From Spirochaetota bacterium (lineage in GTDB: Bacteria; Spirochaetota; UBA4802; JAFGDQ01): a stretch of DNA of 64,000 nucleotides. Shown here piece after piece: positions 27,836 through 37,865 of the stretch. The stretch is taken from contig JAFGDQ010000099.1 of assembly GCA_016932015.1 (NCBI GenBank), positions 20,560 to 84,559 of the forward strand, read 5' to 3'. A program made the position numbers and the translations under genes. How positions within the stretch are numbered: the first letter of the stretch is position 1; each line of letters opens with the position of its first letter. A model generated the notes under the pieces. That model was not told the DNA's origin and made no database searches. It saw only the letters and a list, made by a program, of their open reading frames with translations.

Positions 27836-29581
27836 TTAATTTTTTGCAATCTGAAAGAATGTTATCTTATCCTTAAGATTCTCGGCCATTGTACTAAGTT
27901 TATCTGCATTGGCAGCGATTTCTTCGGCTCCGGAAGCACCGGCCTGGACAATTTCGTTTATATTGCTGATAGTTTTCATGATCTCACCGGCCGCAATTCC
28001 CTGCTCCTCAGTCGCGCGTTTAACTTCATCAGACCGTATCTTTAATTCATCCACGCTGTTATTAACCGAATTATTTGTATTCTGCTGCTTTTTAACGTCA
28101 GCAATTATATTTTTCATCATTCCATCTATTTTTTCCACACCACCTATTATACTGCTGATACTGGAGATTGTACTGCTGACGTTTTTCATGCCATTGTTGA
28201 TCTCCTTATTGTTCTTGTCTATTAAAGATGAGATGTCGCTTATACTTGACGCTGTCTGATCTGCGAGTTTGGATATCTCATCTGCTACAACCGCAAACCC
28301 CCGGCCGGCTTCACCTGCCCTTGCTGCTTCTATGGCGGCATTCAAAGACAAAAGGTTAATTTTATCCGATATATCATTTATAATCTCAACGATTTCAGTT
28401 ACTTTATTTGAACTTTCCGTAATTTCTTCCATACTGTTATTCATTAAATTTAACGATTCATTTCCGGATTTAGCCTGTTCTGTAATTTCTCTGGACTGGT
28501 TCTGTGCCTCTGTTATTCTTTCAGCCATAATATTAATAACATTGGACAGTTCATTCATCAGGCCAATGACTTCATTAAGTTTGTCATACTGAAATTGTGT
28601 ATTATTTGAAATATTATTTATACCTGCAGTAACCTCTTCCATTGTTGCAGTTATCTCTTCTGAAGAAGCTGCCTGGTTTTGAGAATTGTCTGAAAAATTT
28701 GTAGTTGTAGCTGATAATTCCTCAGAGGAAACACTGAGGTCATCAGCTACATCGGTAACTTCCCGGATAACAATTTTAACTTTATTGATAAACTGATTAA
28801 ATAGTTCTCCCATAGTATTTATTTCATCTTTTGCACCGTCCTTTACTGGATAGCTTGCGTTAAGATTTCCTGAAGCCCCCTCTGAAAATACATTATTAAA
28901 AATTGATAATGATCCGAAAATTTTTCTTGATATTAATATAGCGATTATCACAGCAACAGCCAGAATAATAATCGCAATAATCATAGATATAAATAATACT
29001 TCAGCAACGATGATTCTTGTCTTCTCATGAAAAACGTTTGACGCTTTCATGGCATAAATATTGAATTCTCTGAGTCTTGACAAATAACTCTGCAGGTTTT
29101 CTTTAACTTCAGCAACGGATTTTAAAGAAGAATCAAAATCCAGAGCTTTAACATTATTTGATAATTCCTTCATTTTTGTTTTCCAGGCTGATAATAAATC
29201 TTCAAACTCTGCGCTTAACTTTTTGCCTTTTTCATCGGTAGTCCAGGTCTTTATTAATTTTAAATTTTCTGTCAAAGATTCATCAAGTACTCCACCACGG
29301 CTGTCAATATACATATTTGCAACAACAGCATCTTTTTTTCCCAAAGCAGTTTCAATTTCTTCCAGAATATTATTAAAAATACGAATATTATTTTCTGATT
29401 CGAGGGAGTTATTTGAAACAAGAGAAGTACTATATAATTCTTCCATAAGATTACTCGTCTGCCTTAACTCATAAATTAAAAAACCGCCAGCCAGGGCAAA
29501 CAGAATAAAAATTACTATAAAACTTAATATTAACCTGGTTCTTACTTTGATATTAAACAGTTTCATTTTTTTACCATTCAA
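27836..29581 (-). CDS. Methyl-accepting chemotaxis protein, paralog of 24266-26035
   Basis: The 581-residue receptor has the same layout as its neighbour: two membrane helices (about residues 13-33 and 195-220), a helical extracytoplasmic sensor, HAMP, and a signalling hairpin tip [20 protein letters not shown] near residue 425. The cytoplasmic part is almost unchanged between the two copies, while the sensors share only scattered residues, as expected if they now bind different signals. No CheR pentapeptide is present. It is convergent with the SBP gene across a shared terminator. Confidence 0.9.
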   Translation of the reverse strand: MNGKKMKLFNIKVRTRLILSFIVIFILFALAGGFLIYELRQTSNLMEELYSTSLVSNNSLESENNIRIFNNILEEIETALGKKDAVVANMYIDSRGGVLDESLTENLKLIKTWTTDEKGKKLSAEFEDLLSAWKTKMKELSNNVKALDFDSSLKSVAEVKENLQSYLSRLREFNIYAMKASNVFHEKTRIIVAEVLFISMIIAIIILAVAVIIAILISRKIFGSLSIFNNVFSEGASGNLNASYPVKDGAKDEINTMGELFNQFINKVKIVIREVTDVADDLSVSSEELSATTTNFSDNSQNQAASSEEITATMEEVTAGINNISNNTQFQYDKLNEVIGLMNELSNVINIMAERITEAQNQSREITEQAKSGNESLNLMNNSMEEITESSNKVTEIVEIINDISDKINLLSLNAAIEAARAGEAGRGFAVVADEISKLADQTASSISDISSLIDKNNKEINNGMKNVSSTISSISSIIGGVEKIDGMMKNIIADVKKQQNTNNSVNNSVDELKIRSDEVKRATEEQGIAAGEIMKTISNINEIVQAGASGAEEIAANADKLSTMAENLKDKITFFQIAKN

Positions 29582-29977
29582 TTCCTTATTTATAAATTTA
29601 TTATACCTGATATTATAACGAAAAAATATAAAAAAATAAATAACTTTTTCCGTGCAACAACTTTTTTACAGCTGATAATCGTTAACAATAAATATCATTA
29701 TACAAATGCGCCTGCTCCGTAATTTTAAATTAAATATTTATTTAAATGTTCCCTTGACTGTAAAAATACAAAAATTTCACATATAAAACAATATATTTAA
29801 AAAATAAAATCAGGTTTGTTTGATTCTTTCATGATAAGTGACAATGAAAATTCAATCATTCCAAAATAGGATAATAAAGATCCTGATTTCGTAATGAAAT
29901 CATTGTCATACAAAAGCAGAGATATTTTTGTGTGCAATTATTATTTTTAAATTAATAAAATTATCATAAACTGATTT
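29582..29977. other. AT-rich region between chemoreceptor and GGDEF genes
   Basis: A 396-base stretch with no gene. TGATTTC/GAAATCA (29884-29890 with 29896-29902) and AGGAT/ATCCT just before it form small adjacent hairpins with a T-rich minus-strand side. They may terminate the diguanylate cyclase transcript weakly. The receptor promoter (minus) must also lie here. Confidence 0.4.
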
Positions 29978-31183
29978 TTAATGATCTGAGCCGTTATCTA
30001 TTGCAGCAAGCACCGGCTCTACTCTGTTGCGTCCGTTAGCTTTTGCCTCATAAAGTCTTGCATCTGCTCTTCTAAGCAGTGAATCAACATTCCCGCATTC
30101 CGCATATGAAGCAACTCCAAAACTTGAAGTAACTTTCAGATTTTCATGAAATGTATTTAAATAAATTATTTGTCTCAGCCTTTCTGCAAAATGGACAGCA
30201 TTTACAATATCAATTTCAGGGCATATTACAAGAAACTCCTCTCCTCCCCATCGTCCGCATGTATCAACATCCCTGATATTATTAAGTATGATATTTGCAA
30301 TTTCACATAATACTATATCTCCTTCAACATGACCATAAGTATCATTGATTGATTTAAAATGGTCTACATCCATAATAATGACGGAAAAATCCTTATTATA
30401 TCTTTTTGACTTGTTCAATGCGAATCTCAGATCATCATCAAGCTTCCTTCTGTTAAAAAGGCCTGTAAGATCATCTCTTACTGATAATTCCTCTAATCCG
30501 GCATTGATTCTTTCAATCTGATGATTTTTTTCAATAAGATCCCTGTTTTTAGATTCAATCTGAGTTTTAAATAAAAATTCTTTTAAAAAATTCCTGTAAT
30601 GTATGACTGCAATCATAAACGCGATTATTCCATTTGAGCAGATATCAGCTGCATATCTGTCAGATTTTATCTCTGGATGAATTTCAGGCATAAGAAATAT
30701 TACCCCGAGAGATAAAACCAGATATAAAATAAAACTCTGCCAGTAATGAAAAACATAAATTACGGCTACTGCGTAGATTACAGCTATGTAAACAGTTGGA
30801 ATCCGGAATGCATTAGCATCTGTTTCAATAAAAAGAAAACGGAAAAGAGCAATTGCCATACCGTATGCGCCAAAACTCAGTTCATAAATTTCATGAAATA
30901 TATTAAGATGTACCGGAACATTCCTGTGGAAATAAATACTTACAATAGCAAAAATTAACATAATCAGTGCAGACAATAAATATACTTTCTGAAGATTGCT
31001 ATAAGGTACACTCATAAACAGGCCGTACACCATCTGTTCAGCAATAAGAAATATAGAAAGTATAAGAATCATGAAATTATTTTTCCGGAACTTAAACAAT
31101 GAAAATTCATTTTTATCTTTTGCTGGTATTTCCGGAAGGATTTTATTAAGGAAAAAGTTCATAGTATTTTTTAAATAAATCAA
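29978..31183 (-). CDS. Membrane diguanylate cyclase (GGEEF)
   Basis: The 401-residue protein has six to seven N-terminal membrane helices (about residues 30-205), a short coiled coil, then a GGDEF domain. Visible motifs are RDDLTGLFNRRKLDDDL, the catalytic loop GRWGGEEF near residue 325, and an RxxD inhibitory site (RDVD) exactly five residues before it. It should therefore make cyclic-di-GMP and be product-inhibited. The membrane part is a possible sensor of unknown ligand, with no known 7TM family recognisable. It is transcribed alone, and no EAL protein is present in the window. Confidence 0.9.
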   Translation of the reverse strand: MIYLKNTMNFFLNKILPEIPAKDKNEFSLFKFRKNNFMILILSIFLIAEQMVYGLFMSVPYSNLQKVYLLSALIMLIFAIVSIYFHRNVPVHLNIFHEIYELSFGAYGMAIALFRFLFIETDANAFRIPTVYIAVIYAVAVIYVFHYWQSFILYLVLSLGVIFLMPEIHPEIKSDRYAADICSNGIIAFMIAVIHYRNFLKEFLFKTQIESKNRDLIEKNHQIERINAGLEELSVRDDLTGLFNRRKLDDDLRFALNKSKRYNKDFSVIIMDVDHFKSINDTYGHVEGDIVLCEIANIILNNIRDVDTCGRWGGEEFLVICPEIDIVNAVHFAERLRQIIYLNTFHENLKVTSSFGVASYAECGNVDSLLRRADARLYEAKANGRNRVEPVLAAIDNGSDH

Positions 31184-31519
31184 ATTTCAGGCAAATAAAT
31201 TAAAATCCCATAAAAATTTCATGATTAAAAAATATTATGAGACTTCGGGAATAATCCAATACTTATCAGCAAACCACTCTGCCCGAAAGAGCGGTTACAA
31301 ATTCTGAAGAAACTATAAAAAGCATTTAAAATGTAATTTTTAATTTAGTTTCCCGGAAGAATACAAAATAAAATTAGCAGTGTTTTTTTTAAAGCAGAAT
31401 TTTATTTTTTTCAGCTCTCAACAGATAATAAACTATTGTCCGAATTAGTATTGTATTATTTATATAACTGATAGATAATAAACTTTTATTTATCTGCTAA
31501 GCATAAAAAGGAAAAAACA
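31184..31519. other. Divergent promoter region, no gene
   Basis: These 336 AT-rich bases separate the minus-strand cyclase from the plus-strand methyltransferase. An imperfect hairpin lies at about 31272-31296 (AACC.CTCT/AGAG.GGTT). AAAGGAAA just before 31520 is a plausible ribosome binding site. I could not choose promoters. Confidence 0.35.
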
Positions 31520-32701
31520 ATGATTCCCAAAAACATAGAACGCCGTATTCGACAGCATGTGTACGCAAAAAAACATACCTTTTTTGCGGTGATTCAACCC
31601 GGTTTTGAAAATACAGCGTTATATGAAATATACCGGAATAATATTGAAATGTCAAATATTAGTGTCATTCAAGGCGGAATAGAATTTACAGCGGGAATCA
31701 GGGAGATGTGGGCTCTTAATTATCTTTCAAGATGCGTTACCCGGATATTAATGCGGCTTGCAACGTTTAAAGTACTATATTTCGATAAATTTCGGTCTAA
31801 AACAGCATCAATACCATGGGAGCTGTATCTCGCTCCGGAATGTGTTCCGGCATTCAGTATAAAGTGCAGACATTCCAGATTGTATCATACAGGACGGCTG
31901 GAAGATGAATGCAGGAATGGAATAACAGAACGTATGAAGACTGTTTATTCAAATGGCACTCACAATAAAAATACCAGCTGCCAGACAGTTTATATTCGTC
32001 TTGAAGATGATATCTGTACTTTAAGCATTGATACAACCGGGGATCCATTATATAAAAGAGGGCTCAGAACGCATATTTCAAAAGCTCCTATCAGGGAAAC
32101 TCTTGCATCATGTATATTATATGAAGCTGATATTTTAAATTTTACTAATATACTTGATCCTATGTGCGGTTCAGGTATTTTTCCAATGGAAGCTGCTTTC
32201 ATTTTAAATAATACTCCAGCCGGCATCACAAGAAAATTCGCCTTTGAGTACTGGCCCGGACACAAAGACAAAGCATTTACATTTCTTAAAAACTCTATAT
32301 TAAAACAGGATAGCAGTCCTTCTGTAAATTTTAAAATATTTGCGAATGATATTGATAAAGAAACAGCTGAATTAACCTGCCGTAATTTAAACGCTTCAGG
32401 ACTTGTAAATAAAATTGAAGTTACCAGTAAAGATTTTTTCTCTCTGAAACGTGAGCAATTTCCGGATGAAAATCTTTTAATCGTTACCAATCCTCCGTAT
32501 GGAGGACGCATAGATATTCAGGACTTGACTTTATTCTATAAAAACATCGGGAATAAACTGAATAAAGATTTTTCAGGATCTCATTTTGCGGTCATTGTTC
32601 CCGGATCAGCTGCAGAAAAAGCATTTGGAATTTCACCTGACAAAAAAATTCCATTTGTAAACGGAGGAAAAAAAGTCATTCTTCTTATCGGCAAATGTTA
32701 G
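31520..32701 (+). CDS. THUMP-domain 23S rRNA/tRNA-type methyltransferase (RlmL N-terminal family)
   Basis: A 393-residue enzyme with an N-terminal RNA-binding THUMP region (about residues 45-170) and a Rossmann methyltransferase domain. The SAM site is DPMCGSGIFPMEAA and the catalytic motif NPPYGGRI, which directs N2-guanine methylation in the RlmL/Trm14 family (UPF0020). The KRGLRTHISKAPIRETLA lead-in is also characteristic. Length fits the single-domain YpsC/RlmL-N proteins (about 380). Likely a housekeeping RNA modifier; whether tRNA or 23S rRNA cannot be told. Confidence 0.88.
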   Translation: MIPKNIERRIRQHVYAKKHTFFAVIQPGFENTALYEIYRNNIEMSNISVIQGGIEFTAGIREMWALNYLSRCVTRILMRLATFKVLYFDKFRSKTASIPWELYLAPECVPAFSIKCRHSRLYHTGRLEDECRNGITERMKTVYSNGTHNKNTSCQTVYIRLEDDICTLSIDTTGDPLYKRGLRTHISKAPIRETLASCILYEADILNFTNILDPMCGSGIFPMEAAFILNNTPAGITRKFAFEYWPGHKDKAFTFLKNSILKQDSSPSVNFKIFANDIDKETAELTCRNLNASGLVNKIEVTSKDFFSLKREQFPDENLLIVTNPPYGGRIDIQDLTLFYKNIGNKLNKDFSGSHFAVIVPGSAAEKAFGISPDKKIPFVNGGKKVILLIGKC

Positions 32702-32845
32702 GCTGCCATTATTCTGAAATATGAAATTGTGTTCAGAATTATATCAACCTGTTTTACTATATTGCGAAATTATATTCAGTTTAAATAAATAAGTATTTTC
32801 CTAAAAAAACTTTAAGTAAGTATAATAAAGAAGAGTATTTAATAA

Positions 32846-33667
32846 TCAAATATTATTATTTATCCAGTTTACCCAGGTAGATTCTCTTTCCATTTTTTCA
32901 TCATTAATCTCAGGAAAAAAATCAAGTCCTGTCATTGCTTCAATAATATTAACAGATACAAGAAAATCCTCAATATCCCCGTGTTTATTTATCTGATGAG
33001 GAAAAAAAAATGCAAGAATCCTGGGCTTGTTTTTCTCTTCTGTAATTATAATTTTGAAAAACATTGGAGGAACCTCTACTCCATCACCGATTCTATCGTA
33101 AGACCTGGGTCCGAATATGCAGCCTGCAAATACCCAGACTTCTTTCCTCTGCTTTTTAAGTAAATCATCTCTTACGTATGATTCCAGCTTATACCATAAA
33201 CCGCCTGGTCCGTTGAAATTACTATGATGCTGTGGTGCCATATTACTCATATACATAATCTCATAAACTGCTTCAGCATCGTCTTTGTCTCCTTCAGCTG
33301 CAGTTATACCGTCATTATCCCTGTCTCCGCCTGAAATATAGTAAGGAGCGAGATGTCCTTTAGCATAATTTCTCCATGTTTTAAATTGATTACTGTAATC
33401 CTTTTCTGTAGCTTCATTATTTATATCAGAATCATCACGGAATTTCCCCCATTTTTTTATTTTTCTGTCAGGCAGGTTTTCAGCATTAGACGGTTTCACA
33501 TGATAAGCAACCCATCGCGGAGTCTTATGCATAGCGTCAAACTGAATTATATAAGCTTTGCGTTTTATATAATCACCTTTTGATGGGATTCCTCCATAAG
33601 CATGCTCCGAAGCATTTAATGCTGAACTCAGAAAAAACAATACTGCAAAAGATAAAATATATTTCAT
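32846..33667 (-). CDS. Secreted NUC1-type DNA/RNA endonuclease with EF-hand-like loop
   Basis: A 273-residue protein with a signal peptide (MKYILSF..., cleavage near residue 19 after ALNA). The ββα-metal nuclease core shows the catalytic His105 in AKGHLAP (family form DRGHLAP) and SNMAPQ with Asn150-region residues for Mg2+ binding. The WYKLE helix completes the motif. Between the two catalytic motifs lies DRDNDGITAAE (115-125), a near-canonical EF-hand/dockerin calcium loop not usual in the family. It would degrade nucleic acids outside the inner membrane, for nutrition or DNA clearance. It is transcribed alone. Confidence 0.82.
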   Translation of the reverse strand: MKYILSFAVLFFLSSALNASEHAYGGIPSKGDYIKRKAYIIQFDAMHKTPRWVAYHVKPSNAENLPDRKIKKWGKFRDDSDINNEATEKDYSNQFKTWRNYAKGHLAPYYISGGDRDNDGITAAEGDKDDAEAVYEIMYMSNMAPQHHSNFNGPGGLWYKLESYVRDDLLKKQRKEVWVFAGCIFGPRSYDRIGDGVEVPPMFFKIIITEEKNKPRILAFFFPHQINKHGDIEDFLVSVNIIEAMTGLDFFPEINDEKMERESTWVNWINNNI

Positions 33668-33882
33668 GACAATTTTCCTTTTATCAAGTTAATCCGTTTC
33701 GTATTCATTTTAATTCCTTTATAATAATCATGTCAATGAATCTTATATTGATTGTCTATATATCACTTTAACGCGAATTTACTTAAAAAAAATCATGCTT
33801 GACCCGATGTTTCTTTTTATAAATATTTTTGTTTACAGCCTTGCGTTCATTTTAAAATTAAAAAATTAAAATCCGGATTCTC

Positions 33883-35094
33883 ATGAAATATAATTTTGAT
33901 ATTGTACATAACCGTAAAAATACTAACAGCGTCAAATGGGATCTGCTGAAACGACTTTTCGGACGTGAAGACATTATCTCTATGTGGGTGGCAGATATGG
34001 ACTTTCCTGCTGCGGAACCTGTTACAGAGGCTTTGCGAAAGCGAATAGAACATCCTTTTTACGGTTATACAAAAGCCGGAGATGAAGTTGTTGATGCGGT
34101 TATTAAGAGAATACATAAAAAATTCAAATGGAAGATCAGACCTGAATGGATAATATTTACACCGGGAGTAGTTCCTGCTCTTCATACAGCTATCCGCTCA
34201 CTGACTCATCCGGGAGATGAAATTATTCTTCAGCAGCCGGTTTATTACCCTTTTTTCCCATCCGTTACCTTAAGCGGATGCACAATAAGAAACAATGAAT
34301 TAAAGCTGACTGATTATCAGTACGAAATGGATTTCACTGATTTAAAAAATCAGTTTTTGCCAAAAAAAGGTATAAATTCGAAACCTAACCGGGTAAAAGC
34401 TGCTGTACTCTGCAATCCTCATAACCCGGTAGGACGTGTATGGAGCAGAAATGAGCTAATACGCTTTGGTGAAATAATTTTAAAAAACAATGCTGTTGTT
34501 ATTTCCGATGAAATTCACTGCGAATTATTATACAGAGGATATAAACATACGCCTTTCGCGTCTATATCCTCCGAATTTGAACAGAACTGTATTGTATGCA
34601 TGGCTCCAAGCAAAACATTCAACCTTGCAGGGCTTGAGATATCTACAATCATAATTCCCAATAAAGAAATACGAGACGAATTCAATTACATTCGTGAAGG
34701 AATACAGCCGGGTCCTAATCTCTTCGCTTATACTGCGCTTGAAGCAGCATACAATGACGGAGACGAATGGCTGGAACAGTTACTTGAATATCTTCAGGAG
34801 AATCTTAACTTCATAAAAAATTATATTAAAAAAAATATTCCGCTGATAAAGATGATTGAACCTCAGGGAACTTATCTTATCTGGCTTGATTTTCGTTCTC
34901 TTCAATTTAATAATCAGAACTTAAGCAGTTTTCTTACAGGAAAAGCCGGGTTGGGACTGGATGACGGTTTTTTGTTTGGAGAAAGCGGAAGCGGTTTTGC
35001 AAGAATGAACATCGCCTGCCCCATGGCTGTCCTTAAAGAGTCTTTGACCAGAATGAAAAAAGCTGTTGATGAATTGAATCATAATCCCGGATAG
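33883..35094 (+). CDS. patB: PatB/MalY-type aminotransferase family C-S lyase
   Basis: The 403-residue PLP enzyme of fold type I class II shows the start motif WDLLKRLFGREDIISMWVAD and the AD(M)DF(P) stretch. NPHNPVGRVW contacts the cofactor, SDEIHCELLY has Asp209 on the pyridine nitrogen, and APSKTFNLAGL has the Schiff-base Lys244. This group splits cystathionine or cysteine C-S bonds and sometimes transaminates. It probably acts in methionine/homocysteine metabolism. The gene stands alone. The symbol is by family resemblance. Confidence 0.87.
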   Translation: MKYNFDIVHNRKNTNSVKWDLLKRLFGREDIISMWVADMDFPAAEPVTEALRKRIEHPFYGYTKAGDEVVDAVIKRIHKKFKWKIRPEWIIFTPGVVPALHTAIRSLTHPGDEIILQQPVYYPFFPSVTLSGCTIRNNELKLTDYQYEMDFTDLKNQFLPKKGINSKPNRVKAAVLCNPHNPVGRVWSRNELIRFGEIILKNNAVVISDEIHCELLYRGYKHTPFASISSEFEQNCIVCMAPSKTFNLAGLEISTIIIPNKEIRDEFNYIREGIQPGPNLFAYTALEAAYNDGDEWLEQLLEYLQENLNFIKNYIKKNIPLIKMIEPQGTYLIWLDFRSLQFNNQNLSSFLTGKAGLGLDDGFLFGESGSGFARMNIACPMAVLKESLTRMKKAVDELNHNPG

Positions 35095-35180
35095 CCGGTT
35101 TTTACGCATACTTCGCTGAACCCGGACTTAACGGCCAGAATGAACTGACCGGCAGTACCGCAAAATTATTATAAATAATT

Positions 35181-36173
35181 TTATACTTTTTCATTTTCTT
35201 TAATACTATTCGATGTCTGTATCAGAAGTTCATTTAAAGCTTTAAATACGTCCTTCTTCTTAAGAATACTTTCATGATCATCATTAAAGCCGTATATTCT
35301 TTTCGCTTCATTTTGAGCTCTGAAATCAAGCTGACTGTTCATAGTAATAGTCCCGTCACTATTTGGACCTATACGGAACTTTTTCGGATTCCTGTAACCG
35401 AAAAATAAACGGAAGTCCGTTTCGGAAGGAATTACAGGAAAATATAATTCTTTAAGATATACACTTTTTGTAGCAACGTCTTTCCAGGAAGGAACTACAG
35501 CATAATCCGGAAGATGTTCAATTCCATCCTGAGCCTGTTTCAACCCGCCGTAAGGAGTTGAAAATGAAACATATAATGAAATATGATTACAAAGATTATC
35601 TTCAATCAAACATCTGATAGCTCCCCGGCATACCAGTCCGCCCATACTATGTGCAACAAGAATAATTTTCCCGTGATAATTATATATTTCCTTAATCGCT
35701 TTATGGAGAAGTCCGGCACTGTTTTTCAGACGAATTCCGGTTGGATAATAAAAAACGATCGGGGCGAATTTATTTTTATCAATATTATTAACAAAATATT
35801 TCCAGTCCGCAGGCGTACCTCCCGCTCCGTGTACGAATATAACCGGCATTTTATCTTCTGAATCCTTATCCAGTAAATAAAAGTTGTATTTTATTTTCTT
35901 TAAGAATTTTTCAGGCAGAAAAAGTCCTTGTTCACCGTATTTGGATTTAAAAATTGAATCATTAAGATTATTATATTCGCTGGTATATCTGGGTTCCAGA
36001 TTTGAATAATCCTGCTGCCCGGGATTATCATGTCTGTGAAATGGGGAGAGTTTATCAAGAATATCATCTTTCTCATTATTAAAAGCCATTTTAAAATATG
36101 AACAGGATAGAACCGTTAATGAAATACATATAAAAAAAACACAGGTGAAAATAATTCTAAAATATCTTTTCAT
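35181..36173 (-). CDS. Alpha/beta-hydrolase lipoprotein (lipase-like)
   Basis: A 330-residue lipoprotein: N-terminal basic residues, hydrophobic core, lipobox LTVLSC (Cys24). The hydrolase core has the oxyanion-hole VHGAGGTP (about residue 114), the nucleophile elbow VAHSMGG (about residue 172) and a late HDES that likely gives the catalytic His. It resembles PGAP1/triacylglycerol-lipase-like and LCAT-like proteins that act on lipids at the envelope. The substrate is unknown. A short all-A/T hairpin (35162-35182) overlaps its stop codon and could end both this gene and convergent patB. Confidence 0.78.
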   Translation of the reverse strand: MKRYFRIIFTCVFFICISLTVLSCSYFKMAFNNEKDDILDKLSPFHRHDNPGQQDYSNLEPRYTSEYNNLNDSIFKSKYGEQGLFLPEKFLKKIKYNFYLLDKDSEDKMPVIFVHGAGGTPADWKYFVNNIDKNKFAPIVFYYPTGIRLKNSAGLLHKAIKEIYNYHGKIILVAHSMGGLVCRGAIRCLIEDNLCNHISLYVSFSTPYGGLKQAQDGIEHLPDYAVVPSWKDVATKSVYLKELYFPVIPSETDFRLFFGYRNPKKFRIGPNSDGTITMNSQLDFRAQNEAKRIYGFNDDHESILKKKDVFKALNELLIQTSNSIKENEKV

Positions 36174-36528
36174 TGAGAGTAAACCTCTGTTTTAAAATTT
36201 CAGGAAATAATGCGCTAAAGTTTGCGATGAGTTGAATAATGACTGTTATTATATCTTCGAAAATATTAGACGTTTTCATTAGCAGAACTTGAATATTTAA
36301 AATATTTCCTTATAGTGTTCCACCTTGAACATATATCTTTGTTTTTTTGTAACTATTCAGCTATAGTTTCGTTTTTTTTATGATTTTCAGATTAAAGCAC
36401 CATTACCTGATTTTTTTTGATTTCATATTCAACTTGACATCTGATAAAATATTAACTAATTATTGTGAAAAAACATAAATGAATTTAATTCTCTTATAAG
36501 AAACGCTGATTAAGAAATGGGAGATAAA
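36174..36528. other. Divergent promoter region upstream of lipase and GNAT
   Basis: A 355-base AT-rich region with T-runs. It holds a good promoter for the acetyltransferase at 36434-36462, listed separately, and presumably the lipase promoter on the minus strand. No gene was seen. Confidence 0.5.
36434..36462 (+). promoter_or_regulatory. Sigma-70 promoter for the GNAT gene
   Basis: TTGACA (36434-36439), 17 bases, TAATTA (36457-36462). A leader of about 60 bases then reaches the ATG. Confidence 0.55.
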
Positions 36529-36981
36529 ATGGATATTAAAAAGATTAAAATCAGACTCATGAGAAAAGATGATTATGATGCAGTATTGCAGATTGATGAA
36601 AAAATTCTCAACACATCCAGAAAAGCTTATTATAATGAAAAGTTTGAAAAATTTGTGACATCAAGAGATTATGTACCTACTTCACTAGTGGCAGAAGACG
36701 AAAATAAAAAGGTGCTTGGTTTTATAATAGGAGCACTGTTCATTGGAGAATTTGGAATTTATCAGGAAACAGCAAAGCTTGACACTATTGCTGTTGATCC
36801 TGATTACAGACACCAGGGCATCGGCAAGCTTCTTATTAATGATTTTTTTAAACATTTAAAAACGCTAGGTGTTAAGAAAGTTCACACATTAGTGAAATGG
36901 AATAATTCCCAGCTTATACATTTCTTTGGAGATAATGAATTCCGTCCGTCGGAAATTATTAACCTTGTCAGAAATATTTAG
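36529..36981 (+). CDS. GNAT family N-acetyltransferase
   Basis: A 150-residue protein of the Gcn5-related fold. The acetyl-CoA pyrophosphate loop VDPDYRHQGIGKLL (about residues 91-104) follows the β4 strand LDTIAV, and the C-terminal VKWNNSQLIHFFGDNEF is the usual last helix-strand. I place the start at 36529, because GGGAG sits 5 bases before it and an upstream ATG (36517) forms part of that ribosome binding site. The acetyl acceptor is unknown; RimI-like protein acetylation or small-molecule acetylation are both possible. Confidence 0.82.
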   Translation: MDIKKIKIRLMRKDDYDAVLQIDEKILNTSRKAYYNEKFEKFVTSRDYVPTSLVAEDENKKVLGFIIGALFIGEFGIYQETAKLDTIAVDPDYRHQGIGKLLINDFFKHLKTLGVKKVHTLVKWNNSQLIHFFGDNEFRPSEIINLVRNI

Positions 36982-37290
36982 CTGATTACAGTTTATATTT
37001 ATCCTATCTATACTACTATGTCTGTATACTTTTACCTGGTAATACAATCAGACATGACGTGTAAATAGCTTATATACTGTGCAGCAAATGCAGATACAGG
37101 ATTTAAAAAAGCATGACCTGTTAAGATAAGTATGAATAAATTTTAATGCGGTAATTTTTTTAGAGATCTATCGGGTATGCCGCTTGTAAATTAATTGAAT
37201 CCTGTCTCCAAATATTAAATTATAAATATCAGGTGGCCTGGTTTTAAATGTACAAGCGGCAATAATTGCTTAATTCCGGTTTAAAGAAAA
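36982..37290. other. Intergenic region with long-range inverted repeat
   Basis: A 309-base region between convergent genes. It carries the inverted repeat of 37179-37260, listed separately. No protein fragment was seen. Confidence 0.4.
37179..37260. repeat. 10-bp inverted repeat GCCGCTTGTA / TACAAGCGGC, 62 bases apart
   Basis: The arms at 37179-37188 and 37251-37260 are perfect and bracket 62 mostly AT bases. They could be the base of a structured RNA, the ends of a tiny non-autonomous element, or chance. No target-site duplication was seen next to the arms. Confidence 0.45.
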
Positions 37291-37683
37291 TTAAAATTTA
37301 ATAACTTTTGGCTCTCCGCCGAAACTTGAAAAAGTTGCAGTTGCATTTTTAAGATACAGAACCTGGCAATTCCCGTCATCAGCTGAATACATTGATTTAA
37401 GCTGGGGATGGTCATCAAGCATTTTCTGTTTTGCTTCTGTTCTGTCATCTTCAACAGCTTCTGCCGCTATACGAACCCATGTGTCTCCTGAAAAAGCGCA
37501 AATCTCAACTTTTGGATTTTTGCCCATTTGCTTTGAAACATCTTTTACTTTACCGGTTTGTATGTAAAGCTTATCTTCGAAAATCGCAGCTGTTCCGAAA
37601 GGACGTACTCTCGGCTGATCATCATCTGTAGTTGCAAGATAATAAGTACCGCATTTTTTTATAAAATCATAAACTTCTTTCAT
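37291..37683 (-). CDS. Pyridoxamine 5'-phosphate oxidase-like FMN-binding protein
   Basis: A 130-residue split-barrel protein. GTYYLATTDDDQPRVRPFG and FEDKLYIQTGKVKDVSKQM match the PNPOx-like family that binds FMN or F420 and occurs widely in anaerobes. WVRIAAEAVEDD is the following strand. It is too short and too divergent to be PdxH itself. Likely a flavin reductase or stress protein. It is monocistronic, with a GGAGGT ribosome binding site before the ATG. Confidence 0.8.
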   Translation of the reverse strand: MKEVYDFIKKCGTYYLATTDDDQPRVRPFGTAAIFEDKLYIQTGKVKDVSKQMGKNPKVEICAFSGDTWVRIAAEAVEDDRTEAKQKMLDDHPQLKSMYSADDGNCQVLYLKNATATFSSFGGEPKVIKF

Positions 37684-37865
37684 TTAAAATACCTCCATAT
37701 ACTTTTTTAAGACCGACTTTTATTTTTTTATTCAAAAAAGTCAAAATATTATTTATTGAATAAATTAAAAATTTATTTGATAATTGAACTATTAAATAAT
37801 TTTTTTTCAGGCTTCTGACGCGATTTAAATCATCATTAAACAAAAATAATTTATTTCAGTTAATT

